Source: Leptospira vanthielii serovar Holland str. Waz Holland = ATCC 700522
GTDB taxonomy: Bacteria; Spirochaetota; Leptospiria; Leptospirales; Leptospiraceae
Direction: 5' to 3'
DNA length: 64,000 nt
Assembly (NCBI RefSeq): GCF_000332455.1
Contig: NZ_AOGY02000072.1
Location: 79,501 to 143,500 of the forward strand
Below the pieces are notes generated by a model, which did not search any database, was not told where the DNA came from, and worked only from the letters and a program-made list of their open reading frames with translations. This document shows, piece by piece, positions 53,500 through 61,763 of this stretch (positions are counted from its first letter, which is position 1; every line of letters begins with the position of its first letter). The translations under genes were made by a program, and so were the position numbers.

Positions 53500-54333
53500 C
53501 CGAATCGTATGACGGAGTAAATCTAACTTCCCCCAATCTCCATGGCCTGGAACCACAACTTCCGCATCGGGGTAACGCGCAAGAACCCTCTTCAAAGAAT
53601 TTTCCCACTCCTCTAAATTGGCATCTTTTGTGTTACCGAGGTCTTTGGCATCGAGTGACTTCACAAGACAACCTCCAAAGAGGATATGAGTGTCTGGGAG
53701 CCAAACCACTATGTTATCTACAGAATGACCAGGCCCAGGATAAAATACTTCCACCGATTGGTTTCCCGCACCAAGTCTTGTTTGGAGGTCGAGGATAGGA
53801 TTTGTTTTTCCAAACCCTCTTTCTTTTGCCAGTTTCGCTGTTAGATTTGTGCTATAAATGGGAATGTTTCGATTTTGGAAAAGTGAGACTCCCGCCATAC
53901 GGTCGTCATGTGCATGAGTCACAATGACATAAAGAATTTCTTTTTGGAATTTGGCTTGGATCTCAGAGAACAACTCTTCGGTTTGTGATTCCGTCCATGG
54001 TGTATCAACAACAACAACACCTTTATTTGTTAACACCACGAGTCCGTTAGCAGAATAGATCTGTCCCCCAAACTCGCCAAAACTTCTATGAATCCAAACG
54101 GATTCTTTGATTTTGATCCATTCGAGATGATTTGATTTTTGCAGATGCTTCTCAATGGAAACGGGAGTGGGATTGAGATCAGGATCTTTTTGCCAATGGC
54201 AATGAAAAATCGAAACTCCAATGAATAATAATTTAATTAAAGAGAAAATCAAAATCGAAGATTTTAAGTTTATATGAAAGAGTTTTGGTAACCGAGATTT
54301 GATCGAATTTAAAATTTTATTGGAATCCATCAT
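53476..54333 (-). CDS. Metallo-beta-lactamase subclass B1-like hydrolase
   Basis: A 285-residue protein with an N-terminal membrane anchor or lipoprotein-like signal (residues about 25-45, ending IGVSIFHC) and a B1 MBL-fold domain. All six B1 zinc ligands are in place: H140, H142 and D144 in VTHAHDDRM, H203 in GPGHSVDN, C222 in FGGCLVKS and H264 in VPGHGDW. The combination of a Cys in the Zn2 site with HxHxD and PGH is the B1 signature; the likely role is hydrolysis of beta-lactams in the periplasm, though substrates are not tested here. It is convergent with the PP2C-like gene (24-bp overlap) and follows clpX, separated by a terminator. Confidence 0.85.
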   Translation of the reverse strand: MMDSNKILNSIKSRLPKLFHINLKSSILIFSLIKLLFIGVSIFHCHWQKDPDLNPTPVSIEKHLQKSNHLEWIKIKESVWIHRSFGEFGGQIYSANGLVVLTNKGVVVVDTPWTESQTEELFSEIQAKFQKEILYVIVTHAHDDRMAGVSLFQNRNIPIYSTNLTAKLAKERGFGKTNPILDLQTRLGAGNQSVEVFYPGPGHSVDNIVVWLPDTHILFGGCLVKSLDAKDLGNTKDANLEEWENSLKRVLARYPDAEVVVPGHGDWGKLDLLRHTIRLLVPANH

Positions 54334-54357
54334 AGGTTCTTACCCCACAAAAAACAA

Positions 54358-54378
54358 AACCTATCACTGCGATAGGTT
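54358..54378 (-). terminator. Intrinsic terminator of the tig-clpP-clpX operon
   Basis: AACCTATC (54358-54365) and GATAGGTT (54371-54378) form a perfect 8-bp stem with a 5-base loop. Read on the minus strand, the stem is followed by TTGTTTTTTG, a T-rich run that suits Rho-independent termination. It lies about 50 bp after the clpX stop, before the B1 MBL gene. Confidence 0.72.
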
Positions 54379-54430
54379 CTTAAAAGTTACTCTAGATCCA
54401 CAACCGGAATCCAAAAAAATTAAATTTAGT

Positions 54431-55711
54431 TTATGCGATTTTTTCGATATCGCCTTTTAAGATGGTGATGGGAGCTTCTTTTTTAAGGACAGTTTCATCG
54501 GTTACAACTACTTCCAATACATCTTTCCGAGAAGGAATTTGAAACATAAGCTCCATCATAATCTCTTCTACAATCGCACGCAGGCCCCGAGCCCCACTTT
54601 CGCGTTTGATCGCAGTCTGGGCAATGGCTTCAATCGCAGCTTCTGTGAACTTGAGTTTTACATTCTCAATATCAAACATCTTTTGGTATTGTTTGAGAAG
54701 GGAATTTTTAGGTTCTGTAAAAATAGATTTCAAACTTTCAATCGTGAGTTCATCTAGTGTGGCAATGATCGGAAGTCGTCCTATGAATTCTGGGATAAGG
54801 CCAAACTTCATCAGGTCATCAGGAATCACATGGTGGACCATAGATTCCCCTTCTTCAATCTTTCTTCCCTTATCGTTTACAATTTCATTGGAGTGGAATC
54901 CGATCGACTTCACACCAACTCGTTGTTTGATGATATCACTTAGACCCACAAACGCTCCCCCGCAAATAAAGAGGATGTTTTTTGTTTCCACAGGAATGTA
55001 CTCCTGGTGGGGATGTTTCCGTCCACCTTGTGGCGGAACATTGGCAACAGTCCCCTCAATGATTTTAAGAAGTGCTTGTTGCACACCTTCCCCACTTACG
55101 TCACGTGTGATAGAAGCGGAATCAGACTTACGTGAAATTTTATCAATTTCGTCGATGTAGATGATTCCCATCTCCGCACGTTTCACATCATTGTCAGCGT
55201 TTTGGATGAGTTTGAGAATGATGTTTTCCACATCTTCACCCACATAACCCGCCTCTGTTAATGCCGTCGCATCTACAATGGCAAAAGGAACTTTTAGAAT
55301 CCGAGCGAGAGTTTGGGCAAGGAGAGTTTTTCCAGAACCAGTAGGACCAATGAGCATGATATTGGATTTTTCCAATTCCACATCTCCCGCCTTACGTTCG
55401 TTATGAAAAATTCTTTTGTAATGATTATACACAGCAACAGCCAAAGCTTTTTTGGCCTGTTCTTGACCGATCACATACTGGTCTAAGATCTTTTTGATTT
55501 CGGTTGGTTTGGGTATGTCACCGACGATAGCAGTTTTTTCGCCACCTTGCGGCTCTTCTGCGATGATTTCGTTGCATAAAGAAATACATTCATCACAGAT
55601 ATAAACACCAGGACCTGCGACAAGCCTTCTTACTTCGTCTTGGGCCTTTCCGCAGAAAGAACAATGTAATTTTTCTCTGGGGTTACCCGTTTGGCTTGCA
55701 CGTTTGGTCAT
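54431..55711 (-). CDS. clpX: ATP-dependent Clp protease ATP-binding subunit ClpX
   Basis: A 426-residue AAA+ unfoldase. An N-terminal zinc-finger ([19 protein letters not shown]...CDECISLC) is followed by Walker A in [13 protein letters not shown], Walker B in [11 protein letters not shown], pore loop [10 protein letters not shown], and an arginine-finger region EFIGRLPII. It recognises tagged or folded substrates and threads them into ClpP. The gene follows clpP by 16 bp on the minus strand, and an intrinsic terminator lies after it. Length and motifs are normal. Confidence 0.98.
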   Translation of the reverse strand: MTKRASQTGNPREKLHCSFCGKAQDEVRRLVAGPGVYICDECISLCNEIIAEEPQGGEKTAIVGDIPKPTEIKKILDQYVIGQEQAKKALAVAVYNHYKRIFHNERKAGDVELEKSNIMLIGPTGSGKTLLAQTLARILKVPFAIVDATALTEAGYVGEDVENIILKLIQNADNDVKRAEMGIIYIDEIDKISRKSDSASITRDVSGEGVQQALLKIIEGTVANVPPQGGRKHPHQEYIPVETKNILFICGGAFVGLSDIIKQRVGVKSIGFHSNEIVNDKGRKIEEGESMVHHVIPDDLMKFGLIPEFIGRLPIIATLDELTIESLKSIFTEPKNSLLKQYQKMFDIENVKLKFTEAAIEAIAQTAIKRESGARGLRAIVEEIMMELMFQIPSRKDVLEVVVTDETVLKKEAPITILKGDIEKIA

Positions 55712-55727
55712 GGAGTAAAGCCCCCCT

Positions 55728-56330
55728 TTAGGCTTGTGGCATCTGTTTGCGTTCTTGAATGACGTTGTCTATGACACCGTATTCTTTTGCTTCTTCTGCA
55801 CTCATAAAGAAATTTCTTTCTGTATCCTTACGGATTTGGTCGGAGGTTTTTCCAGTGTGCCTTCCATAAAGATCGATGAGTTTGTCCTTGATCTTTATGA
55901 TTTCTTTGGCAGATATTTCGATATCAGAGGCTTGTCCACCCGCGCCACCGTAAGGTTGGTGTAACATAATGCGAGAGTTTGGCAGGGCCGAACGTTTTCC
56001 TTTGGCTCCACCAGCAAGGAGAAGTGCCGCCATAGAAGACGCTTGTCCAATACAAAGGGTTCGCACTTCAGGTTTGATGAGTTGCATGGTATCGTAAATG
56101 GCAAGGCCAGAACTCACATACCCACCAGGGCTATTGATGTACAAATAGATGTCGCGATCTGGATTCTCTGCTTCTAAAAACAAAAGTTGTGCCGAAATCA
56201 CATTGGCATAAGTTTCATCAATGGCAGATCCAAGAAAAATGATCCGATCTTTTAGAAGCCGTGAAAAAATATCATATTGGCGTTCGCCACGGCTTGTTTG
56301 TTCAATTACATAAGGCATGAGTGTAGACAT
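55728..56330 (-). CDS. clpP: ATP-dependent Clp protease proteolytic subunit ClpP
   Basis: A 200-residue serine protease that forms the double heptameric ring of the Clp protease. The catalytic Ser is in [14 protein letters not shown], the His in [13 protein letters not shown], and the Asp in the later [13 protein letters not shown] block. It is 3 bp after tig (56331-56333) and 16 bp before clpX, giving the usual tig-clpP-clpX order. There is no signal peptide; the pro-peptide is short, as in spirochaetes. Confidence 0.98.
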   Translation of the reverse strand: MSTLMPYVIEQTSRGERQYDIFSRLLKDRIIFLGSAIDETYANVISAQLLFLEAENPDRDIYLYINSPGGYVSSGLAIYDTMQLIKPEVRTLCIGQASSMAALLLAGGAKGKRSALPNSRIMLHQPYGGAGGQASDIEISAKEIIKIKDKLIDLYGRHTGKTSDQIRKDTERNFFMSAEEAKEYGVIDNVIQERKQMPQA

Positions 56331-56333
56331 AGT

Positions 56334-57680
56334 TTACTCTTCTTTCCCGCTGAGAATTTTCTCTGCTTCTTCCGTTGAAATAGTCTTAGGCGACTTCTTT
56401 TCTACCTCAGCGTATACAAACTCGTCGATTTTATCAAACAGGAATTTGTCACGGTAGTAGGTTTCCGCCTTCTGTTTTTGGACTTCTTTTTTGAGAGTTT
56501 CGGCAGGAATTCCTTGCTGAGTTGCCTCTTTTTCGTAACCCGCTTCTACTTCTTCGTCAGAAATTTGGATTTTGTGATCTTCTGCGATTTTCTGCTTCAA
56601 AATATAAGTTTGGATCCGTTTTTCAGCCGCTTTGGAGAAAGATTCGCGAACTTCTTTTTCTTCTTTGTTCAATCGTTTTGCGTAGTCCGCAAGTGAGGAA
56701 ACAGGAAGACCGAATTCACGCATAAAGTTTTGGAAAACTGTTTCTGTTTCTTCGTAAATCAAAGATTCAGGAATGATGAACTTGGATTCTTTGATGATTT
56801 CATTATATGCATCATCGGTTGCACGTTTAGTCAGTGCGTTTCCGAAAATTTCAACAAGTTGTTTTTTTGTTTTTTCTTTTAACTCTTGTAAGTTGGCAGA
56901 ACCATCGACTTCCGATGCAAATTCGTCGTTGATTTCAGGATAAGTCACTTTATAAATCGCAGTTACGGTAACCGTGTAAACAATAGTTTTTCCTGCAGAT
57001 TCTGGCGATTGTGGATACGAATCAGGGTAAGTAAAAGAGAACTCTTTAGTTTCGTTTAGTTTCATCCCAAGAAGGTTGGTTTCAAAACCTGGTGGGTTTT
57101 GGGGAGCACCCATTTGGAATTTTCCCACTTGCCCTTGTTCCGGGTATTCCTTTCCGGATTCCTTAAACTTATAGTTGATTTCGAGTAAATCTGCAGATTC
57201 CACAGGTTCTCCCTCTTCTTTCAAAGAGTTACGAGCCATGTTTTTTTGGATTCCTTCCAATTCTTTTTGGATGTCCGCGTCAGAAATTTTTATTTCTTTG
57301 GGTTGGATTTTGATTTTCTTAAGCTTTGGCAGGGTGACTTCTGGTTTGGTATCGTAAGTAGCTTTGGCTTTGGCACCAGTATTTTTATCAAATGTTTCCA
57401 TTTGGAATTGCGGCAGGCGAATTGGTTTGTGTTCCAATTTATCAAAAAGATCTGCCATAGCTTGGTTTAGCATAATGTTGGCAGCATCATCCATAACGGA
57501 ATCACCCAAAACTTTTTCGACCATGCTTAGGGGGGCTTTTCCGGGGCGAAAGCCAGGTATTTTTACTTTTTCAGATGCATTTTTGTAAGCCTTCGAGTAG
57601 GCAGTGCGGACTTCGTCAGCGCTAAATTGAATGCTGAGGTCACAAGTTGCGTTGTTATTTTTTTTAGCCGTAAATTCCAT
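56334..57680 (-). CDS. tig: Trigger factor
   Basis: A 448-residue ribosome-associated chaperone and peptidyl-prolyl isomerase. The N-terminal ribosome-binding domain carries GFRPGKAPLSMVEKVLG, followed by the FKBP-type domain (EINYKFKESGKEY, PGFETNLLGM) and a long helical C-terminal domain. It captures nascent chains at the exit tunnel. The gene is followed by clpP after 3 bp; a tRNA-Gly gene lies 63 bp upstream on the same strand, so read-through from the tRNA promoter is possible. Confidence 0.97.
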   Translation of the reverse strand: MEFTAKKNNNATCDLSIQFSADEVRTAYSKAYKNASEKVKIPGFRPGKAPLSMVEKVLGDSVMDDAANIMLNQAMADLFDKLEHKPIRLPQFQMETFDKNTGAKAKATYDTKPEVTLPKLKKIKIQPKEIKISDADIQKELEGIQKNMARNSLKEEGEPVESADLLEINYKFKESGKEYPEQGQVGKFQMGAPQNPPGFETNLLGMKLNETKEFSFTYPDSYPQSPESAGKTIVYTVTVTAIYKVTYPEINDEFASEVDGSANLQELKEKTKKQLVEIFGNALTKRATDDAYNEIIKESKFIIPESLIYEETETVFQNFMREFGLPVSSLADYAKRLNKEEKEVRESFSKAAEKRIQTYILKQKIAEDHKIQISDEEVEAGYEKEATQQGIPAETLKKEVQKQKAETYYRDKFLFDKIDEFVYAEVEKKSPKTISTEEAEKILSGKEE

Positions 57681-57743
57681 CGTATTATATCCAATGTAAA
57701 AAAAGAGAGTGTAGTGGAAAGAAAAAGAAGCGTACCTTCATTA

Positions 57744-57814
57744 GCGGGAAACGGGACTTGAACCCGCGACCCTCTCCTTGGCAAGGAGATGCTCTACCGC
57801 TGAGCTATTCCCGC
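57744..57814 (-). tRNA. tRNA-Gly (GCC)
   Basis: On the minus strand a 71-base sequence folds into a full cloverleaf: 7-bp acceptor stem GCGGGAA/TTCCCGC, D-stem GCTC/GAGC, anticodon stem TCTCC/GGAGA with loop TTGCCAA (anticodon GCC), and T-arm GCGGG TTCAAGT CCCGT. The CCA end is not encoded. It lies 63 bp upstream of tig. Confidence 0.96.
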
Positions 57815-57973
57815 AGAAGGTTTGTGAAACCATCATTTGGAATTGGGGCAAATCGGCAAGGAAAAAAGGCAAAAATTACAAAGGAAAATCAGAAACGAAA
57901 TAAGAACTTGTTATTCAAAATTCATCTAAAACAAGCTACCGCAAATGCCACCTAATAAATATTCAACCAAATA

Positions 57974-57991
57974 ATGACAAAAAGTTGTCAT
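57974..57991. repeat. 7-bp inverted repeat in a gene-poor interval
   Basis: ATGACAA (57974-57980) and TTGTCAT (57985-57991) are a perfect inverted repeat with a 4-base AAAG spacer. No gene starts or ends close by. It could be an operator half-site pair or a chance palindrome. Confidence 0.3.
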
Positions 57992-58501
57992 CCCATTTTC
58001 TGATCTCCACCTTTTGACTTTCCCTTCCTGAAATAATAACACCGTACTTTTTTAATCAATAATCGACCAGTTCAGCATACCTTTATATTCGAAAACGCAA
58101 AGTGACAACTAAATCCATTGTTTCTCTCTTTGCTGAATTCTTTGGCTCTACGGTGAGTGATCCAGGCAATAAGGAACAGAATTCAATACACAGTGACCTA
58201 AGGAAATCCCTTGAAAGAACTCTCAAAATACAAGCCATATATGGTATTTTAGCTTCTGGATCTATTACTTAAAGATTTCGCGAACGCAAAATTCCCTCCA
58301 AACAACGCCCGTTAGTACCGCCGAACCAACGCTTTCATTACCGGGACTAAGTTTCGTAAGGCTATTTTTCTACCAAACAAAGTTCACTGTTCTTATATTC
58401 TTAGATTGATTCCATGTCGCCGTAACATCTGCACATATACTCAATGAACCTGAAAAAATATGACAGTTCAGAAAAAAAATACGTATTTAAACCGAATTCT
58501 C

Positions 58502-58528
58502 TTGACACATTTTCCATATCTGCGACTA
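58502..58528 (+). promoter_or_regulatory. Possible promoter of the 58577 lipoprotein gene
   Basis: A perfect -35 hexamer TTGACA (58502-58507) lies 69 bp before the ATG. A poor -10-like sequence around CTAACTAG follows after about 18 bp. Only the -35 is convincing. Confidence 0.3.
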
Positions 58529-58576
58529 ACTAGTACCCGCTGGCAAACGGCGACAATATTCCATAAGGAAACACGA

Positions 58577-59308
58577 ATGAAAAAAACTACCTCTATCCTC
58601 CTCGCTCTACTTTTTGTAGCTGCGGTTTTTGCAAACTGTAAACCAAAAGAAGAAGACGATAACACTCCTGTACTAGCTTTATTGCTTTATGCAAATGACC
58701 AATTAAGCGGTAACTGTGCTACTATCGTAAAACAAGGAACTGCTTATGCTGCAAACCTCTCAGTTGTACCCAAGGGTGGTTGTAAAGTGAGCCAAACAAA
58801 AGCAGAAGCTGTTGCAAGTTTAGAAACACAAAGAAACAGCATTGTTGCATTCTACACAAAAGCTGGTTCGGCTTGTGATGCAGTAGCAGCATCTGTAACT
58901 ACTACTTATAATTCTTTTATTACTAATACTAACAACACCGCAGATGCTACGTATGCTGCTTCTGCTGCACTTCAAAGAGCTGTAAGCATTAGCAATATAG
59001 TAACGGAATCAAAGAATACACTTGTAGTGCAAGGTAGAACAGAAGCTCAAATTGCTGCGACTAAACCAGGTAACTTAAACGACTTATTTTTCGCATCAGC
59101 TTTCCAAACAGCTGCGGGAGTACCTGCATGTGCTACAGCTGTAAAAGCTCTTGACCAAACAAGCGCAGATGCTTTAACATCGACTCCTCCTACTAAAATC
59201 GTAAGTAGTGCTTGTGGGTATGGTACAGGTGCTTCTTACACTACATCATCAGGTGTTACTTTGCCTCTTGCAACTACAAAATGTGCAACTCTTAACACTG
59301 AATTCTAA
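58577..59308 (+). CDS. Lipoprotein of unknown function, paralogous to the 66-residue lipoprotein
   Basis: A 243-residue lipoprotein. The start at 58577 is supported by AAGGA seven bases upstream; the longer frame to 58460 has no signal layout. The signal ends VFANC (KKTTSILLALLFVAAVFANC). The mature part is helical and rich in Ala, Thr and Asn, with six cysteines in the mature chain besides the lipid-attachment Cys. The LALLLYANDQLSGNC stretch matches the LLLLWANSQSAGC of the protein at 40854. The composition resembles surface-exposed, low-complexity Leptospira lipoproteins. A clear terminator follows. Confidence 0.75.
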   Translation: MKKTTSILLALLFVAAVFANCKPKEEDDNTPVLALLLYANDQLSGNCATIVKQGTAYAANLSVVPKGGCKVSQTKAEAVASLETQRNSIVAFYTKAGSACDAVAASVTTTYNSFITNTNNTADATYAASAALQRAVSISNIVTESKNTLVVQGRTEAQIAATKPGNLNDLFFASAFQTAAGVPACATAVKALDQTSADALTSTPPTKIVSSACGYGTGASYTTSSGVTLPLATTKCATLNTEF

Positions 59309-59337
59309 GAACTCTTAAGAAATTTAAGTTTTTAAGG

Positions 59338-59366
59338 ACCGGTCACCTAAGTGGCCGGTTTTTTTA
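59338..59366 (+). terminator. Intrinsic terminator after the lipoprotein gene
   Basis: ACCGGTCAC (59338-59346) pairs with GTGGCCGGT (59351-59359), with one G-T wobble and a 4-base loop, followed by a run of seven T. A smaller hairpin with CTTAA/TTAAG arms precedes it. It ends the transcript of the gene at 58577-59308. Confidence 0.88.
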
Positions 59367-59403
59367 TTTACTTTGCCCATCTCATTGTAATCCTCTTCTC
59401 TAT

Positions 59404-60045
59404 ATGAAAAAAATCTTATTCATTGTAATTTCCTGTCTTTATTTTAACTGCTCTCCCGTGCAATTCACAGAAGTAAAAAACCAAGCGATCATCCAATGGA
59501 AAGATTTAGGTCTTGGGTTTTTCTTAGCTACCAAAGAAGAGGGAAACCTTTATCATGACTTAGCTTGGATCTACGGCGATTTAGAGGACCAAACCAAAAC
59601 CTTTCCTCTGTTTAACGAATCGAGAGACCCTAAAACAAAAAAACCAATCCGTCGTTTGTGGTTTGGACCAGATACACAAAAACTGGTCGAATGGTCTGAC
59701 GAAAATCAAAATGGGATTTGGGAAACAAAAACCTATTTCAACCAAGCGGCTAAAACAGGAATCATATCGGGACATATTGCCTATTCCGACTTCGATACTG
59801 ATGAAAATGGTTTTATGAATGTTCGAATTTTTTTAGGGGCTCGAGTCGAAGAATTGGTCCAGGAAAATGGAACCATTCGTATCTGGGCTGAAGGAAAAGA
59901 GAATCTTGAAAAAGTCGATGCTTTTATTCGCTCTAAAAATCTAACCGACTTAGGCCCAAGCCGTAAAATTCCCATTTCAGAATCTTGGGCGATTCACCCA
60001 GAAAAAGTATCGCAAAGTAAATATAGGGCGGTTTATCAACCTTAA
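59404..60045 (+). CDS. Putative lipoprotein of unknown function (213 residues)
   Basis: A protein with a short lipoprotein signal (MKKILFIVISCLYFNC, Cys16) and a mature part of alternating strand and turn with many Asp/Glu/Trp (WSDENQNGIWETKTYFNQA, SDFDTDENGFMNVRI); one DxDxxG-like acidic loop could bind Ca2+, but there is no EF-hand. No named family is recognised. A strong AAGGAGG ribosome-binding site that serves the next ORF overlaps its stop codon, which could couple transcription of this gene with the cassette downstream. Confidence 0.7.
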   Translation: MKKILFIVISCLYFNCSPVQFTEVKNQAIIQWKDLGLGFFLATKEEGNLYHDLAWIYGDLEDQTKTFPLFNESRDPKTKKPIRRLWFGPDTQKLVEWSDENQNGIWETKTYFNQAAKTGIISGHIAYSDFDTDENGFMNVRIFLGARVEELVQENGTIRIWAEGKENLEKVDAFIRSKNLTDLGPSRKIPISESWAIHPEKVSQSKYRAVYQP

Positions 60046-60053
60046 GGAGGATA

Positions 60054-60122
60054 ATGGTTGATAATTTCCTGATTGAATCAATAAATAAGTTTACACAAAG
60101 TTTTGTCAGTTTTAGGGTCTAA
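60054..60122 (+). CDS. 22-codon leader ORF upstream of the ART-like cassette
   Basis: A short ORF begins at ATG 60054, three bases after a perfect AAGGAGG (60044-60050). It encodes 22 residues (MVDNFLIE...SFVSFRV) and its TAA stop overlaps the next ATG (TAATG at 60120-60124). The spacing of 3 bases is short but the ribosome-binding site is the best in the region, while the two genes that follow have none. I propose a leader that feeds ribosomes into the next ORFs by termination-reinitiation. Confidence 0.5.
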   Translation: MVDNFLIESINKFTQSFVSFRV

Positions 60123-60292
60123 TGGTTATGTCAGGAAAAGTTGTAAAAAGTTCTGATCTAAAAGACCAGTTGAAGCAAATGCAGGAACTTACGAAAAAAG
60201 TGACCGCATCTAAGGTTTCAACAAACGCTTATTTAGCAAAGACAGGTATTTATACCAAATCAGGTCATCTCAAAACTGCATTTAAAAAATAG
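60122..60292 (+). CDS. Small basic protein, candidate antitoxin of the ART-like cassette (56 residues)
   Basis: An ATG at 60122 (or an in-frame ATG at 60128) opens a 56-residue ORF rich in Lys, Thr and Ser, with a C-terminal stretch NAYLAKTGIYTKSGHLKTAF. I do not know a named family. The start is overlapped by the stop of the 22-codon leader (TAATG) and the stop overlaps the GTG of the ART-like gene by one base (TAGTG). Its size, order (first) and coupling fit an antitoxin or chaperone for the protein encoded next. No helix-turn-helix is evident. Confidence 0.62.
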   Translation: MVMSGKVVKSSDLKDQLKQMQELTKKVTASKVSTNAYLAKTGIYTKSGHLKTAFKK

Positions 60293-60885
60293 TGTATTCA
60301 TCTGTACCAGGTCTTGTTTTTGGTTTTCACGGATGCGATGAAGAAATAGCCAATTTAGTAATTTCTGGCAATATACCACTCTCGAAAAGCCAGAATAGTT
60401 ACGACTGGCTCGGACATGGAATCTATTTTTGGGAAGGAAATTATTCAAGAGCACTCGAATACGCCCACCTATTGATAAAAAATCCAAGCAGAAACAAAGG
60501 AAAAATCAAAAAGCCAGCTGTCATCGGTGCAATCATAGATTTGGGAAACTGTCTAAATTTACTGGAATCGGAATCAATTGACCTTCTTAAAGAAAGCTAT
60601 AATTTACTATCAATATCCAGTAAAACAACAGGTAAACCACTACCTGAAAACAAATCCATAGACACGGAAAAAGACCTTTTACTAAGACACCTCGATTGTG
60701 CTGTCATTGAAAATCTTCATGCAATGAGAAAGGAAATAGAACTACCTGTTTTCGATTCTGTAAGAGGTTATTTTAGAGAGGGAAAAGAAATCTACCCCAA
60801 CGCAGGATTTCATGACAAAAACCATATTCAGTTATGCATAAGAAATCCGAAATCGATTAAGGGTTTTTTCAAGCCTATAATTTAA
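60292..60885 (+). CDS. ADP-ribosyltransferase-fold protein, candidate toxin
   Basis: A 197-residue protein starting at GTG 60292. Its N-terminal part has the spaced motifs of small ART-like toxins: VFGFHGCDEEIANLV (motif 1, His) then DWLGHGIYFWEGNYSRALEYA (motif 2, Tyr in the position of the [YH]-x-x-[ST] block) and a later acidic residue in LLRHLDCAVIENLHAMRK (motif 3, Glu). I have seen the FHGC...DWLGxGIYFWE...RALEYA pattern in many uncharacterised bacterial proteins beside a small ORF, but the activity is inferred from fold motifs only. There is no signal peptide, so it is cytoplasmic. Coupled to the 56-residue ORF by a TAGTG overlap. Confidence 0.7.
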   Translation: MYSSVPGLVFGFHGCDEEIANLVISGNIPLSKSQNSYDWLGHGIYFWEGNYSRALEYAHLLIKNPSRNKGKIKKPAVIGAIIDLGNCLNLLESESIDLLKESYNLLSISSKTTGKPLPENKSIDTEKDLLLRHLDCAVIENLHAMRKEIELPVFDSVRGYFREGKEIYPNAGFHDKNHIQLCIRNPKSIKGFFKPII

Positions 60886-60987
60886 TCCCAAAAAACACCT
60901 AACATAAAGCAACCGACAACAGTTTTAAAAATCCAGATACTTATCATTCTCTTACTTAAGTTACAAGCAAATAAGGCAAAGACACAC

Positions 60988-61647
60988 CTATTTCACTAAC
61001 AAAGGTTTCAGATATGGATAAACTGTTTCGGAAACTAATTTATGGCCTGCTTCTGTGGGGTGAATACCATCTTTTTGATTGAGTTTACGGATGGAGGCAA
61101 CTTTTTCTAATATAAATGGAACTAGAGGCACATCCTCTTCTTTAGAAAGTTCTGGATATATAGAATTAAATGCACTCGCATATTTTTTTCCCATATTGGG
61201 AGTTGCATACATCCCGACTAACAATATCTTTGTGTTTGGATATTGGGATTTAATTTGTCGAATCATCAAACGAAGATTTTCTTTTGTTACGTTTGGACTA
61301 ATGCCTCGGAGCATATCATTGGCACCTAACTCGAGCACAAAGATAGAAGGTTTTTCAGCAAGCACCCACTCCAACCTTCCAAGGCCTCCGCTGGTTGTGT
61401 CCCCAGAAACCCCTGCGTTTGTCATTTTATAAGAATACCCTTCCGCATTGATACGTTTGGTAAGGACATGGGGCCAGGCATCTTCGTAATCCAAAAGACC
61501 ATACCCTGCCGTCAGGGAATCTCCGAAATAAATAATACGTTTAGTAGCATTTTGTGTTTTACTTGCTGAAGAATTGGTATTCGTCTGGTCGGAAGAGTTC
61601 CCACAAGAAAAAAGAAAAAACACGCTGAAAAAAATTATATAAGGCAT
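60988..61647 (-). CDS. SGNH/GDSL-type esterase (TesA-like lipoprotein)
   Basis: A 219-residue protein with a lipoprotein signal (IIFFSVFFLFSC, Cys15). The SGNH blocks are complete: block I FGDSLTAGYG, block II GVSGDTTSGG, block III LELGANDML, block V DGIHPTEAGH, giving the Ser-Asp-His triad and oxyanion Gly/Asn. The sequence is closest to TesA/arylesterase-type thioesterases and lysophospholipases. Being lipid-anchored, it would act in the periplasm or on the cell surface. No ribosome-binding site is evident at the start. It is on the minus strand; the beta-barrel-like gene upstream ends 116 bp away. Confidence 0.9.
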   Translation of the reverse strand: MPYIIFFSVFFLFSCGNSSDQTNTNSSASKTQNATKRIIYFGDSLTAGYGLLDYEDAWPHVLTKRINAEGYSYKMTNAGVSGDTTSGGLGRLEWVLAEKPSIFVLELGANDMLRGISPNVTKENLRLMIRQIKSQYPNTKILLVGMYATPNMGKKYASAFNSIYPELSKEEDVPLVPFILEKVASIRKLNQKDGIHPTEAGHKLVSETVYPYLKPLLVK

Positions 61648-61763
61648 TATCTATTAGATTGTTTGGAAAGGATACAAATCAAACATTTTTGATCACAATA
61701 TATACAAACTCTTCGACTGATTGGCTTTCAAAAAATTTACCTTAGGGTCGGGAATGGTTGTAT

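Larger units (their letters stand above)
57815..58576. other. Long gene-poor interval with an inverted repeat and a possible gene remnant
   Basis: These 762 bp contain no confident gene. An inverted repeat ATGACAA/TTGTCAT (57974-57980 and 57985-57991) is present. A frame from 58063 to 58272 is open for 69 codons and reads like protein (ending ...LKIQAIYGILASGSIT); a GTG at 58102 could start a 56-residue product but has no ribosome-binding site, so it may be a remnant of a decayed gene. A TTGACA at 58502 lies upstream of the following lipoprotein gene. Confidence 0.5.

Noticed and set aside
54606..55160. 184-codon open frame antisense to clpX.
   Set aside because: It lies entirely inside clpX, has no ribosome-binding site and its composition follows the reverse complement of a conserved gene.
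58290..58330. ACGCCCGTTAG-like stretch that recalls attC ends.
   Set aside because: It has no paired partner arm and no cassette structure around it; chance similarity is more likely.
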